From Kitasatospora paranensis (GTDB lineage Bacteria; Actinomycetota; Actinomycetes; Streptomycetales; Streptomycetaceae), in the NCBI RefSeq assembly GCF_039544005.1, contig NZ_BAABKV010000001.1:4712001-4776000 (forward strand): a stretch of 64,000 nt of DNA, given 5' to 3'. The notes under the pieces were generated by a model, which saw nothing but the letters and a program-made list of their open reading frames with translations, was not told the origin of the DNA and ran no database searches. Positions 27,197 through 34,441 of the stretch are shown here, one piece after another. The translations under genes were made by a program, and so were the position numbers. Each line of letters opens with the position of its first letter. The stretch's first letter is position 1.

Positions 27197-27510
27197 ATGG
27201 GCACCGATGCCACCGCTGTTTCACCCGCCGGAGTGGCCCCGGCCGCCGCACGGGTCAGCGGCACGATCCGCTACTGGGCCGCCGCCAAGGCGGAGGCGGG
27301 GATCGCGGAGGAGCCGTACCTGGCCGCCACGCTCGCCGAGGCGCTGGCGGCCGTGCACGAGCGCCACGCCGACCGGCCGCGCCTGCTCAAGGTGCTCGGG
27401 CACTGCTCGTTCCTGGTGGACGGGGACCCGGTCGGCGGGCGGGACCGTGCGCAGGTCGCGCTGACCGAGGGCGGCTCCGTCGAGGTGCTGCCCCCTTCGC
27501 CGGCGGCTGA
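27197..27510 (+). CDS. MoaD/ThiS family sulfur-carrier protein (apparent frameshift at C-terminus)
   Basis: Ubiquitin-like sulfur carrier of about 104 residues. The fold is visible in VSGTIRYWAAAKAEAGI, LAEALAAVHERH and LVDGDPVGG. As read, the frame runs on and fuses with the next gene. Adding one C to the run at 27491-27495 makes it end VEVLPPFAGG and stop at 27508-27510, giving the C-terminal Gly-Gly that these proteins need for adenylation and thiocarboxylation. The diagnostic GG ending makes the frameshift reading very likely. ATG 27197 is preceded by GAGGAGAG. It is close to the sulfurtransferase genes. Confidence 0.85.
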
Positions 27511-27613
27511 CCGGGCGGCGGGTCCCCGGTGGTGCGGCGCCCCGGTGCCGGAACCACCGCGCACGGCCGATCGTCGTAGCTCCGACGGACATCGATCACC
27601 CTCGGGGAGTGGC

Positions 27614-28285
27614 ATGCGCGGCTGGCTGAAGCTCACGATCGGCCTGGCGGTCCTGGCCGGGCTGCTGGTCGGCGCCGACCGGCTGGCCCTCGGCGTGGCC
27701 GAGGACCAGGCGGCCGAGCGGCTGGCGGCCGGTGGCCACATGTCCCAGCGCCCGCACGTGGCCATCGAGGGCTTCCCGTTCCTCACCCAGGTGGTGAGCG
27801 GCGAGTTCGACGACGTCCGGCTCTCCGGCGACGGCATGACGGTCGGCGACGGCCGGCAGCAGGTGGCGCTGAGCTCCTTCAGCGCCACGCTGTCCGGGGT
27901 CGCCGTGGCCGGCGACTACCACAGCGCCACGGTGCGCAGCGGCAGCGGCAGCGGGCTGATCAGCTACGCCGACGCGGCCCGGCTGGTGCCGGGCGCCGAG
28001 CGCCTGGAGCTGTCGTACGGCGGGCCGGGCAAGGTGAAGGCGTCGGTGCTGGGGGTGCCGATCGGACAGGGCGACGTGCACAGCTCGGGCAACACCATCA
28101 CCGCGGACGGCTTCAAGCTCTCCGGGGCCGCGGGCCTGCTGAACGGCCGGCTGTCGGCGCTGCTCGGCCCGCGCAGCTTCACCCTGACCCAGTTGCCCGC
28201 CGGGCTCAGCCTGGTCGGCGCCGCCCCGGAGCCGGAAGGCCTGCGGCTCGCGTTCAAGGGCGAGCACGTGTCGCTGACGGGCTGA
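27614..28285 (+). CDS. DUF2993/LmeA-like membrane-anchored lipid-binding protein
   Basis: A 223-residue protein with one N-terminal membrane helix (WLKLTIGLAVLAGLLVGADR) and a beta-rich outer domain with the DUF2993 features ERLAAGGHMSQRPHVAIEGF and FLTQVVSGEFDDVRLSGDGM. LmeA-type proteins bind phospholipids in the mycobacterial envelope. ATG 27614 follows GGGGAGTGGC. The frame is open upstream only because of the probable frameshift in the MoaD-like gene; the two are separate genes 103 bases apart. Function is inferred from the family. Confidence 0.85.
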   Translation: MRGWLKLTIGLAVLAGLLVGADRLALGVAEDQAAERLAAGGHMSQRPHVAIEGFPFLTQVVSGEFDDVRLSGDGMTVGDGRQQVALSSFSATLSGVAVAGDYHSATVRSGSGSGLISYADAARLVPGAERLELSYGGPGKVKASVLGVPIGQGDVHSSGNTITADGFKLSGAAGLLNGRLSALLGPRSFTLTQLPAGLSLVGAAPEPEGLRLAFKGEHVSLTG

Positions 28286-28299
28286 GCGCCCGGTGCCAC

Positions 28300-28331
28300 G
28301 GGCCCCGGCCGGACACCTCCGGCCGGGGCCC
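28300..28331. terminator. Terminator after the LmeA-like gene
   Basis: A perfect 13-bp stem, GGGCCCCGGCCGG at 28300-28312 and CCGGCCGGGGCCC at 28319-28331, with a six-base loop, 15 bases after the stop codon. It is followed by TGTCGTTT. Confidence 0.82.
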
Positions 28332-28519
28332 TGTCGTTTCCGCCCGTTGCCCCGGCCCGTGTCTTGATCCGCGAGACGGCCTGTCCAGGAAGGGCTGGTG
28401 GGGCCCGTTCCCCGTGGCGGCTCCGGCGCCCCCGCCGACCGGCGCAGGCCCGTATGCCTGCCGGGAAATCGGCAAATCTCAGCATTCGGCCATTCGAGTC
28501 TCATTATTTGACACGCTGA

Positions 28520-28548
28520 TGACAGCGGGCGTGCGGTGTCCCTAGCAT
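28520..28548 (+). promoter_or_regulatory. Predicted promoter of the Cys-rich leader peptide
   Basis: TGACAG at 28520-28525 and TAGCAT at 28543-28548 with a 17-base spacer. The predicted transcription start falls at or within a base or two of the leader ATG (28556), so the message would be leaderless. A second TTGACA lies at 28508-28513 but is badly spaced. Confidence 0.5.
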
Positions 28549-28555
28549 CGTCGGC

Positions 28556-28636
28556 ATGAAGCGACAGGCGGATCTCACGAAGCGGCGGGCGGTAGACCTG
28601 TGCCGCGTGTCCACCTGCCTGTGTCGAATGCGTTGA
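28556..28636 (+). CDS. Cys-rich regulatory leader peptide upstream of the sulfurtransferase
   Basis: A 26-residue peptide beginning MKRQADLTKRRAVDL and ending CRVSTCLCRMR, with three Cys within seven residues (codons TGC, TGC, TGT). I recognise the RRAVDLCRV pattern from short leader peptides placed before sulfur-metabolism genes in streptomycetes. There is no ribosome-binding site; the predicted transcription start coincides with the ATG. It lies 237 bases upstream of the thiosulfate sulfurtransferase gene on the same strand. Slow translation of the Cys codons when cysteine is short could control read-through into the operon, as reported for polycysteine leaderless peptides in mycobacteria. 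Confidence 0.82.
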   Translation: MKRQADLTKRRAVDLCRVSTCLCRMR

Positions 28637-28873
28637 CCGGGCAGCACTGATCGGCCTTCCGGCCCGCCCGACCCCGCACGCCGGCCCGTTCCGGCCCGTC
28701 CCGGCCCGTCCGCCGAGCCGACGGCCCGCCGGCATCCCGACCCGAAAAGCCCGACCGGGCGGTGATCCGCACCGATCCGAGGTGTCCACCATGTGGACAT
28801 CCGATCGGACGGAGCCCCGGCCGGGCACCTCTCAGCAGCCTTCCGCAAACCGCCCCCGGATGGAGACACCACC

Positions 28874-29707
28874 ATGAGCCGCAGCGACGTCCTGGTCGAC
28901 GCCGACTGGGTCCAGGCCCGCCTGGACGACCCGAAGGTCGTCATCGTCGAGGTCGACGAGGACACCTCCGCCTACGAGAAGAACCACATCCGCAACGCCG
29001 TCCGGATCGACTGGAAGCAGGACCTCCAGGACCCGGTGCGCCGCGACTTCATCGACCAGGCCGGCTTCGAGGCGCTGCTCGGTGCCAAGGGCATCGCCAA
29101 CGACGACACCGTGGTGCTCTACGGCGGCAACAACAACTGGTTCGCCTCGTACGCCTACTGGTACTTCAAGCTGTACGGCCACGGCGACGTCCGCCTGCTC
29201 GACGGCGGCCGCAAGAAGTGGGAGCTCGACTCCCGCGAGCTGGTCGCCGCGGTGCCGGAGCGCGCCGCCACGACCTACACCGCCCAGGCCGCGGACAGCT
29301 CGATCCGCGCCTTCCGCGACGACGTGCTCGCCGCGATCGGCAGCCTGAACCTGGTCGACGTGCGTTCGCCCGACGAGTTCTCCGGCAAGCTGCTCGCCCC
29401 GGCCCACCTCCCGCAGGAGCAGTCGCAGCGCCCGGGCCACGTCCCGTCCGCGAAGAACATCCCGTGGGCCAAGAACGCCAACGACGACGGCACCTTCAAG
29501 AGCGACGACGAGCTGCGCGCGCTCTACCAGGCCGAGGGCGTCGACCTGGCGAAGGACACCATCGCGTACTGCCGCATCGGCGAGCGCTCCGCGCTCACCT
29601 GGTTCGTTCTCCACGAGCTGCTCGAGCAGTCGAACGTGAAGAACTACGACGGCTCCTGGACCGAGTACGGCAGCCTCGTCGGCGTGCCGATCGAGCTCGG
29701 CAACTGA
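28874..29707 (+). CDS. Thiosulfate sulfurtransferase (rhodanese), CysA/SseA type
   Basis: A 277-residue two-domain rhodanese that transfers sulfane sulfur. The inactive N-terminal rhodanese domain covers residues 5-120. The C-terminal catalytic domain has the active loop CRIGERS with Cys233. ATG 28874 follows GGATGGAGA. It is followed 35 bases later by the DUF1416 gene, the usual sseA-sseC pair of actinobacteria. The Cys-rich leader peptide upstream suggests control by cysteine supply. Confidence 0.95.
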   Translation: MSRSDVLVDADWVQARLDDPKVVIVEVDEDTSAYEKNHIRNAVRIDWKQDLQDPVRRDFIDQAGFEALLGAKGIANDDTVVLYGGNNNWFASYAYWYFKLYGHGDVRLLDGGRKKWELDSRELVAAVPERAATTYTAQAADSSIRAFRDDVLAAIGSLNLVDVRSPDEFSGKLLAPAHLPQEQSQRPGHVPSAKNIPWAKNANDDGTFKSDDELRALYQAEGVDLAKDTIAYCRIGERSALTWFVLHELLEQSNVKNYDGSWTEYGSLVGVPIELGN

Positions 29708-29742
29708 GCCTCCGGCTCGAACCGTAGAAGGGAAGACAAGAC

Positions 29743-30033
29743 ATGTGCGGTGCGAAGGCCGGCGGCCCGGACCTGGCAGGAGTTGACGTGGCGAGCGAGA
29801 CGATCATTCAGGGTTCGGTGACCCGCGACAACGAGCCGGTCAACGGCTACGTGCGGCTCCTCGACGAGAACGGCGAGTTCACCGCCGAGGTCCCCACCTC
29901 GGCGACCGGGCAGTTCCGCTTCTTTGCCCGCCCGGGCACGTGGACCCTGCGCGCGCTCGTCCCGGGTGCCACGATCGACCGCCAGGTGGTCGCCTCCCAG
30001 GGCGAGTTCACCGAGGTCGCGATCGCGGTCTGA
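29743..30033 (+). CDS. DUF1416 protein (SseC family)
   Basis: A 96-residue protein of a conserved actinobacterial family always found after the thiosulfate sulfurtransferase gene. It starts MCGAKAGGPDLAG, with a conserved Cys2, and folds as a small beta-sandwich (VNGYVRLLDENGEFTAEVPT). Its function in sulfur metabolism is not established. ATG 29743 is preceded by GAAGGGAAG. A strong terminator follows. Confidence 0.92.
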   Translation: MCGAKAGGPDLAGVDVASETIIQGSVTRDNEPVNGYVRLLDENGEFTAEVPTSATGQFRFFARPGTWTLRALVPGATIDRQVVASQGEFTEVAIAV

Positions 30034-30047
30034 CGAGGCTGCGACCC

Positions 30048-30079
30048 CCGGGGCCCCCTGCTCAGGCAGGGGGCCCCGG
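30048..30079. terminator. Terminator after the sulfurtransferase operon
   Basis: A perfect 13-bp stem, CCGGGGCCCCCTG at 30048-30060 and CAGGGGGCCCCGG at 30067-30079, with loop CTCAGG. It begins 15 bases after the DUF1416 stop. Confidence 0.88.
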
Positions 30080-30094
30080 CCGTACCCTGGAAGG

Positions 30095-30367
30095 GTGCAG
30101 ACCCGGCAGCGGCACCGGCGCTACTTCGTCATGATGGGCATCTGTCTCGGCATGTTCGTCCTGGCCTGGGGCGTCGTGCGCTTCTGGTCCGTCCCCGCGG
30201 CCATCGCGCTCTGCGTGGTCGCCATGGTCATCCCGCCGCTGGCCGCGGTGTTCGCCAACAAGCGGGACCCGGACGACGACTGGTGGAACGACCCGCGCTG
30301 GGACGACCCGGGGTGGAACCGGCCCGGCCACGACCGGGACCACCCGGACCACGAACCGCGTCAGTAG
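30095..30367 (+). CDS. DUF3099 membrane protein
   Basis: A 90-residue protein with a basic start (QTRQRHRRYF), two membrane helices at about 11-28 and 31-49, and an acidic, Asp/Trp/Pro-rich tail (KRDPDDDWWNDPRWDDPGW). This matches the small DUF3099 family of actinobacteria, of unknown function. GTG 30095 lies behind GGAAGG. Its stop overlaps the end of the convergent DsrE gene by seven bases. Confidence 0.85.
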   Translation: MQTRQRHRRYFVMMGICLGMFVLAWGVVRFWSVPAAIALCVVAMVIPPLAAVFANKRDPDDDWWNDPRWDDPGWNRPGHDRDHPDHEPRQ

Positions 30368-30723
30368 ACCAGCGCCTGCACCCCGTCGGCCATGATCTCG
30401 CTGACGAAGACCTGGGCGCCCGCGATCCGGACACCCTCGACGGTGTCCTTCTCGCCGATCCCGCGCCGGGCCGCGCACTGGGTGCACAGCGTGACCGTGC
30501 CGGTCGCCAGGACGGACTCCAGCAGGTCGGGCAGCGGCGCCGCGTGCGGCAGCTCGAACTCCGCCGCCCGCCCCGGCAGGGCGAACCACGACGACTCGCC
30601 GGTCAGCCAGAGCGACACCTCGACCCCGCTCGCGACCGCGACCGCCGCCACCGTGAAGGCCTGCGAGCACCGCTCAGGTGCGTCCGCCCCGGCGGTGACC
30701 TTGATGACCAGCTTCTTCGACAT
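30361..30723 (-). CDS. DsrE family protein
   Basis: A 120-residue DsrE/F-like protein, a fold used in sulfur relay. It begins MSKKLVIKVTAGADAPERCS and has a conserved pair CTQCAARRG around residues 80-88 where sulfur-carrier Cys residues are expected. It is convergent with the DUF3099 gene, with overlapping stops. Location near the sulfurtransferase operon suits a role in sulfur transfer, but this is inference. Confidence 0.88.
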   Translation of the reverse strand: MSKKLVIKVTAGADAPERCSQAFTVAAVAVASGVEVSLWLTGESSWFALPGRAAEFELPHAAPLPDLLESVLATGTVTLCTQCAARRGIGEKDTVEGVRIAGAQVFVSEIMADGVQALVY

Positions 30724-30827
30724 GGCACAACCCTATCCACGACGTGGCGGGGCTCACCGCGACCGGCCTGGGGGGCGGCCGATAGACTCGGCGGGTCGTA
30801 TCCCTGCCCTCAATGGAGCGCCTTGCC

Positions 30828-30926
30828 ATGGTCTACTTCTTCGACGCCGTGCTCGTGCTGATGGCCGTCCTGATCACCTGGTTCGCCATCTTCTCCGTGA
30901 TGAAGCTCTACCAGGGCCAGCGCTGA
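30828..30926 (+). CDS. 32-residue small membrane protein
   Basis: A very short gene: MVYFFDAVLVLMAVLITWFA followed by IFSVMKLYQGQR and a stop. It is one membrane helix with a basic C-terminus. ATG 30828 is preceded by AATGGAGCG with about eight bases of spacing, so a real start is likely. I recall near-identical short proteins in other streptomycetes at this place. Function is unknown; single-helix peptides of this size often modulate membrane complexes. Confidence 0.75.
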   Translation: MVYFFDAVLVLMAVLITWFAIFSVMKLYQGQR

Positions 30927-30979
30927 CCCCACTGCCGTACGGTTGAAGCACTCCGACACCGACGACAGCAGCCAGGAAA

Positions 30980-31564
30980 ATGATCGAGATTCCCTCCGAC
31001 CTCCACCGTGACGTCGTCCCGCTGGCCTTCCTCCTCGGCACGTGGGAGGGCGCAGGCGTCTACGACTTCCCCGGCACCGACAAGTGCAACTTCGGCCAGG
31101 AGGTCGTGTTCCGGCACGACGGCCGCCCGTTCCTAGAGTTCCGCTCCCGCAGTTGGGTGCTGGACGAGCAGGGCGAGAAGGTCCGCCCGCTGGAGAACGA
31201 GCACGCCTTCTGGCGGATCACCAGCAACCAGCACGGCACCGGCGGCGAGCGCGAGATCGAGGTCTCCTCCGTCCGCGACGACGGTACCGTGGAGATCTGG
31301 TACGGCAAGCTGCACGACGGCAAGCCGCAGATCGACCTCGCCACCGACGCGGTCGCCCGGATCGAGGGCGCGCCCGCCTACACCGGCGGCAAGCGCCTGT
31401 ACGGCCTGGTCAAGGAGGAGCTGCTCTGGGTCGGCGAGAAGGCCGCCCCCGAGGTGCCGCTCCGCCCGTACATGTCCGCGCAGCTCAAGAAGGTGCTCAG
31501 CCCCGCGAAGCTGATCCAGGACATCAACGACCTGCCGGACGACGGCATCGCCTTCTTCCGCTGA
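30980..31564 (+). CDS. Nitrobindin-like FABP family protein
   Basis: A 194-residue beta-barrel protein of the THAP4/nitrobindin-like (FABP) family. The N-terminal signature LLGTWEGAGVYDFPGT, followed by FGQEVVFRHDGRPFLEFRSR, is clear. Family members may bind haem and isomerise peroxynitrite. The C-terminus ends NDLPDDGIAFFR, without an obvious distal His, so haem binding is uncertain in this actinobacterial subgroup. ATG 30980 follows CAGGAAA. Confidence 0.88.
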   Translation: MIEIPSDLHRDVVPLAFLLGTWEGAGVYDFPGTDKCNFGQEVVFRHDGRPFLEFRSRSWVLDEQGEKVRPLENEHAFWRITSNQHGTGGEREIEVSSVRDDGTVEIWYGKLHDGKPQIDLATDAVARIEGAPAYTGGKRLYGLVKEELLWVGEKAAPEVPLRPYMSAQLKKVLSPAKLIQDINDLPDDGIAFFR

Positions 31565-31664
31565 GCCCGCGGCCGTCCGCGGCCGGCTCGCGCAGGGTGG
31601 GGACCGGCCGGACGGCCGGTCCCTACACTTGTTCCACCGACCTCGAACCGGGCAGGGACACACC

Positions 31665-32114
31665 GTGGCGAACACCGAGACCCCCAGCGACTGGAAGAGC
31701 GACCTGCGCTCGCGCGGCTACCGGCTGACGCCGCAGCGCCAGCTCGTCCTGGAGGCCGTCGACGTCCTCGACCACGCCACCCCGGACGAGATCCTCGGCC
31801 ACGTCCGCAAGACCGCCAGCGGGGTCAACATCTCCACCGTCTACCGGACGCTGGAGCTGCTGGAGGAGCTCGGCCTGGTCTCCCACGCCCACCTCGGCCA
31901 CGGCGCCCCCACGTACCACCTCGCGGGCCGCCACACCCACCTGCACCTGGTCTGCCGGGACTGCGACCGGGTGACCGAGACCGACACCGCGATCGCCGCG
32001 CCGCTGATCGAGAGCCTGCGGACCGAGCACGGCTTCGACACCGACCTCAAGCACTTCGCGATCTTCGGCCGCTGCGCCGACTGCACCGAAAAGCTCCGCG
32101 CCGCGCAGCCGTAA
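31665..32114 (+). CDS. nur: Nickel-responsive Fur family regulator Nur
   Basis: A 149-residue Fur-family repressor. The winged helix includes RLTPQRQLVLEAVDVL and NISTVYRTLELLEELG. The structural zinc site has Cys97/Cys100 and Cys137/Cys140. Every metal-site histidine I recall for Streptomyces coelicolor Nur (33, 70, 72, 86, 88, 90, 126) is present here at a constant offset of four: 37, 74, 76, 90, 92, 94, 130. The Ni-site triplet appears as RHTHLH. Nur represses nickel uptake and the Fe-superoxide dismutase when nickel is ample. The GTG start is weak. Confidence 0.92.
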   Translation: MANTETPSDWKSDLRSRGYRLTPQRQLVLEAVDVLDHATPDEILGHVRKTASGVNISTVYRTLELLEELGLVSHAHLGHGAPTYHLAGRHTHLHLVCRDCDRVTETDTAIAAPLIESLRTEHGFDTDLKHFAIFGRCADCTEKLRAAQP

Positions 32115-32124
32115 GCTGGCCGGT

Positions 32125-33090
32125 ATGACCGGTACCAAGAGCCCGCTGCTCGCCCTGCCCGGCGCCGTCCCCGCCGAGGGCGCGGACGAGGGCGTCGCCG
32201 CCCACTACGGCAACATCTTCCGCGAACAGCGCGACCTCGCCGCCGGCCACGGCTTCGTGGACCTCTCGCACCGCGGTGTCGTCACCGTCTCCGGTGGCGA
32301 CCGGCTGACCTGGCTGCACCTGCTGCTCACCCAGCACGTCAGCGCGCTGCCGCCGCAGCAGGCCGCCGACGCGCTGATCCTCTCCCCGAACGGCCACGTC
32401 GAGCACGCCCTCTACCTGGTCGACGACGGCGCCACCACGTGGATCCACGTCGAGCCCGGCACCCGGGAGGCGCTGCTGGCGTACCTGCGGAGCATGGTCT
32501 TCTTCTACCGGGTGGAGATCACCGACGCGACCGCCGAGTACGCGGTGGTGCACCTGCCCGCGGGCTCCACCGCCGATGCCGGCGGCGCCGCCGCCGTCCG
32601 CGAACTCGCCCACGGGCGCGACCTGTTCGTGCCGCGCGGCGACCTGGAGAAGCTGACGGCCGGTTACGGCCCGGCCGCCGGGGTGTGGGCGTACGAGGCG
32701 CTGCGGATCGAGGGCCACCGGCCGCGGCTCGGCTTCGAGACCGACCACCGCACCATCCCGCACGAGGTGGACTGGCTCGCCACCGCCGTCCACCTGCAGA
32801 AGGGCTGCTACCGCGGCCAGGAGACCGTCGCCCGGGTGCACAACCTCGGCCGGCCGCCGCGCCGGCTGGTCTTCCTGCACCTGGACGGCACCGAGGAGTC
32901 CCTGCCGCCGCACGGCACCGAGGTCCGCGTCGCGGGGCAGGACCGCCCGGTGGGCTTCGTGACCTCCTCGGCCCGCCACCACGAACTCGGGCCGATCGCG
33001 CTGGCCCTGGTGAAGCGGAACACCCCGACGGACGCCGTCCTGCTGGCTGGCACGGTGCCCGGCACCCAGGACGTGATCGTGCCGCAGTAG
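32125..33090 (+). CDS. ygfZ: Folate-binding protein YgfZ
   Basis: A 321-residue tetrahydrofolate-binding protein that supports Fe-S cluster enzymes. It resembles glycine cleavage T-protein (DLSHRGVVTVSGGDRLTWLH) and carries the YgfZ hallmark KGCYRGQE at residues 226-233 with the conserved Cys. It starts ten bases after nur and is convergent with dtd, with four bases between the stops. Confidence 0.94.
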   Translation: MTGTKSPLLALPGAVPAEGADEGVAAHYGNIFREQRDLAAGHGFVDLSHRGVVTVSGGDRLTWLHLLLTQHVSALPPQQAADALILSPNGHVEHALYLVDDGATTWIHVEPGTREALLAYLRSMVFFYRVEITDATAEYAVVHLPAGSTADAGGAAAVRELAHGRDLFVPRGDLEKLTAGYGPAAGVWAYEALRIEGHRPRLGFETDHRTIPHEVDWLATAVHLQKGCYRGQETVARVHNLGRPPRRLVFLHLDGTEESLPPHGTEVRVAGQDRPVGFVTSSARHHELGPIALALVKRNTPTDAVLLAGTVPGTQDVIVPQ

Positions 33091-33094
33091 CGGC

Positions 33095-33526
33095 TCAGAC
33101 CTCCAGCAGCACGGTGAACGGGCCGTCGTTGACCAGCGACACCTTCATGTCCGCACCGAACCGCCCGGTCTCCACCTTGGCGCCCAGCGCCCGCAGCTCG
33201 GCCACCACCGCGTCCACCAGCGGCTCGGCGACCGGGCCGGGCGCGGCGGAGTTCCAGGTCGGCCGGCGCCCCTTGCGGGCGTCCCCGTAGAGCGTGAACT
33301 GACTGATCACCAGGAGCGGTGCGGCCAGCTCGGAGCAGGACAGCTCGGGCGTTCCCTCGAACAGCCGCAGCGTCCAGAGCTTGCGGGCCAGCTGCGCGGC
33401 CTTCGCCGGGGTGTCCTCGTGGGTCACGCCGACCAGGACGCACAGCCCCGGACCGTCGATCGCGCCCACGCACTCGCCGTCCACGTGTACGGCCGCCCCG
33501 GCGACCCGCTGCACCACTGCTCGCAT
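33095..33526 (-). CDS. dtd: D-aminoacyl-tRNA deacylase
   Basis: A 143-residue enzyme that hydrolyses D-aminoacyl-tRNAs. It begins MRAVVQRVAGAAVHVDGE. The two signature motifs are SQFTLYGDARKGRRP and NDGPFTVLLEV (the cis Gly-Pro motif). ATG 33526 opens the conserved start. Length matches the family. Confidence 0.96.
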   Translation of the reverse strand: MRAVVQRVAGAAVHVDGECVGAIDGPGLCVLVGVTHEDTPAKAAQLARKLWTLRLFEGTPELSCSELAAPLLVISQFTLYGDARKGRRPTWNSAAPGPVAEPLVDAVVAELRALGAKVETGRFGADMKVSLVNDGPFTVLLEV

Positions 33527-33854
33527 GCCGCCATTGTGCCGGAGGCGCGTACGGTGCCCGCGCGCGCCGGGTGGCGTGCGCGTGCGCTCCGGTCGGCGCA
33601 GGTCAGCCGACCGGCTGCAATTGTCGTACCAGCCATGGCGCTTCGCCAGGGGTCCGTTCGGGTGCCGGTCGGTGCGCGCCGCCCCGCCGGGGTGGCACGC
33701 TGTCGGTCGGCCCACCCGGCGCCCCGGCGTGGCACGATGCGGGCGGCCTCCCCGGAGGGGTGGCGCCGCCGCCCGACGGGAACCGCCGGCGGCGGCCGGG
33801 CGTGCTCACGTACGGGCCGACCGGCACCGGACGCAGGACGACGGCAGGTGGTGG
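33527..33854. other. Intergenic region between dtd and rsiG
   Basis: About 330 bases of GC-rich DNA between divergent genes. Two copies of TGGCACG (at 33691 and 33729) and a GC hairpin around 33767-33800 are visible. No gene or secure promoter was recognised. Confidence 0.4.
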
Positions 33855-34365
33855 ATGGACGCGAGCGACATCGGCGGGCTGGGCCTCAACCAGCTCCGCA
33901 CACTCTGGCGGAACGCGCAGGAACAGGAGGCCGACCTCTCGTACCTGCGCCGTCTGCTCCAGGGCCGGCTCGACATCCTGCGGGCCGAACTCGACCGGCG
34001 CGAGATCCCGCACGGCGCCGGCCCGGCGGCCGCCCGCACCGACCTGCTGGAGCGCCTCCCGGCCATCCTGGCCGACCTGCCCTCCTCCGTCCGCCGCCCC
34101 GCCCGGCACCTCACCCTCGGGCCGCCGCGCGGCGAGGAGTACCGCCGCGAGGCCGACGTGCTCATGGGCGACGTCCAGCTCGCCGACCTCGGCGCCCACC
34201 CCACCGCCGACCTGCTCGACGCGATCGAGCGGCTCGTCCGGCACGAACGCGAGATCTCCGGCCGCCGGCAGCTCCTCCAACGGACGGCGGACGACTGCAG
34301 CGCCGAGATCACCCGCAGGTACCGTGAAGGGGAAGCACGGGTCGACGACCTGCTCACGGGGGTAG
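33855..34365 (+). CDS. rsiG: Anti-sigma factor RsiG (c-di-GMP binding)
   Basis: Coiled-coil protein that holds the sporulation sigma factor WhiG inactive when bound to c-di-GMP. Two exact copies of the c-di-GMP motif E(X)3S(X)2R(X)3Q(X)3D are present: Glu25-Ser29-Arg32-Gln36-Asp40 and Glu131-Ser135-Arg138-Gln142-Asp146. The two helices are separated by a Pro/Gly-rich linker, as expected. ATG 33855 is the start. The end is uncertain: as read the frame continues through the next gene, but changing the G run at 34358-34362 (one fewer or two more) gives a stop at 34363-34365 after DDLLTG. That probably reflects a base-call error. Confidence 0.9.
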
Positions 34366-34441
34366 GGCCCGGACGGGTCCGGGGTGGGCGGCGACCGGGC
34401 CACCCTCACCCAGTGCACCCCGCCGTCAGGAGAACAACCCC

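Noticed and set aside
26820..27251. A 143-codon minus-strand frame upstream of glnR
   Set aside because: Arg/Pro-rich translation without domain character, and it covers the terminator-like hairpin; more likely leader or promoter DNA.
27047..28285. A MoaD-LmeA fusion protein
   Set aside because: Adding one base at 27491-27495 gives MoaD its required Gly-Gly end, and the LmeA-like gene has its own start; the fusion is artificial.
28508..28513. TTGACA as the -35 element for the Cys-rich leader peptide
   Set aside because: The only nearby -10-like sequence (TAGCAT) would be 29 bases away; the TGACAG at 28520 has proper 17-base spacing.
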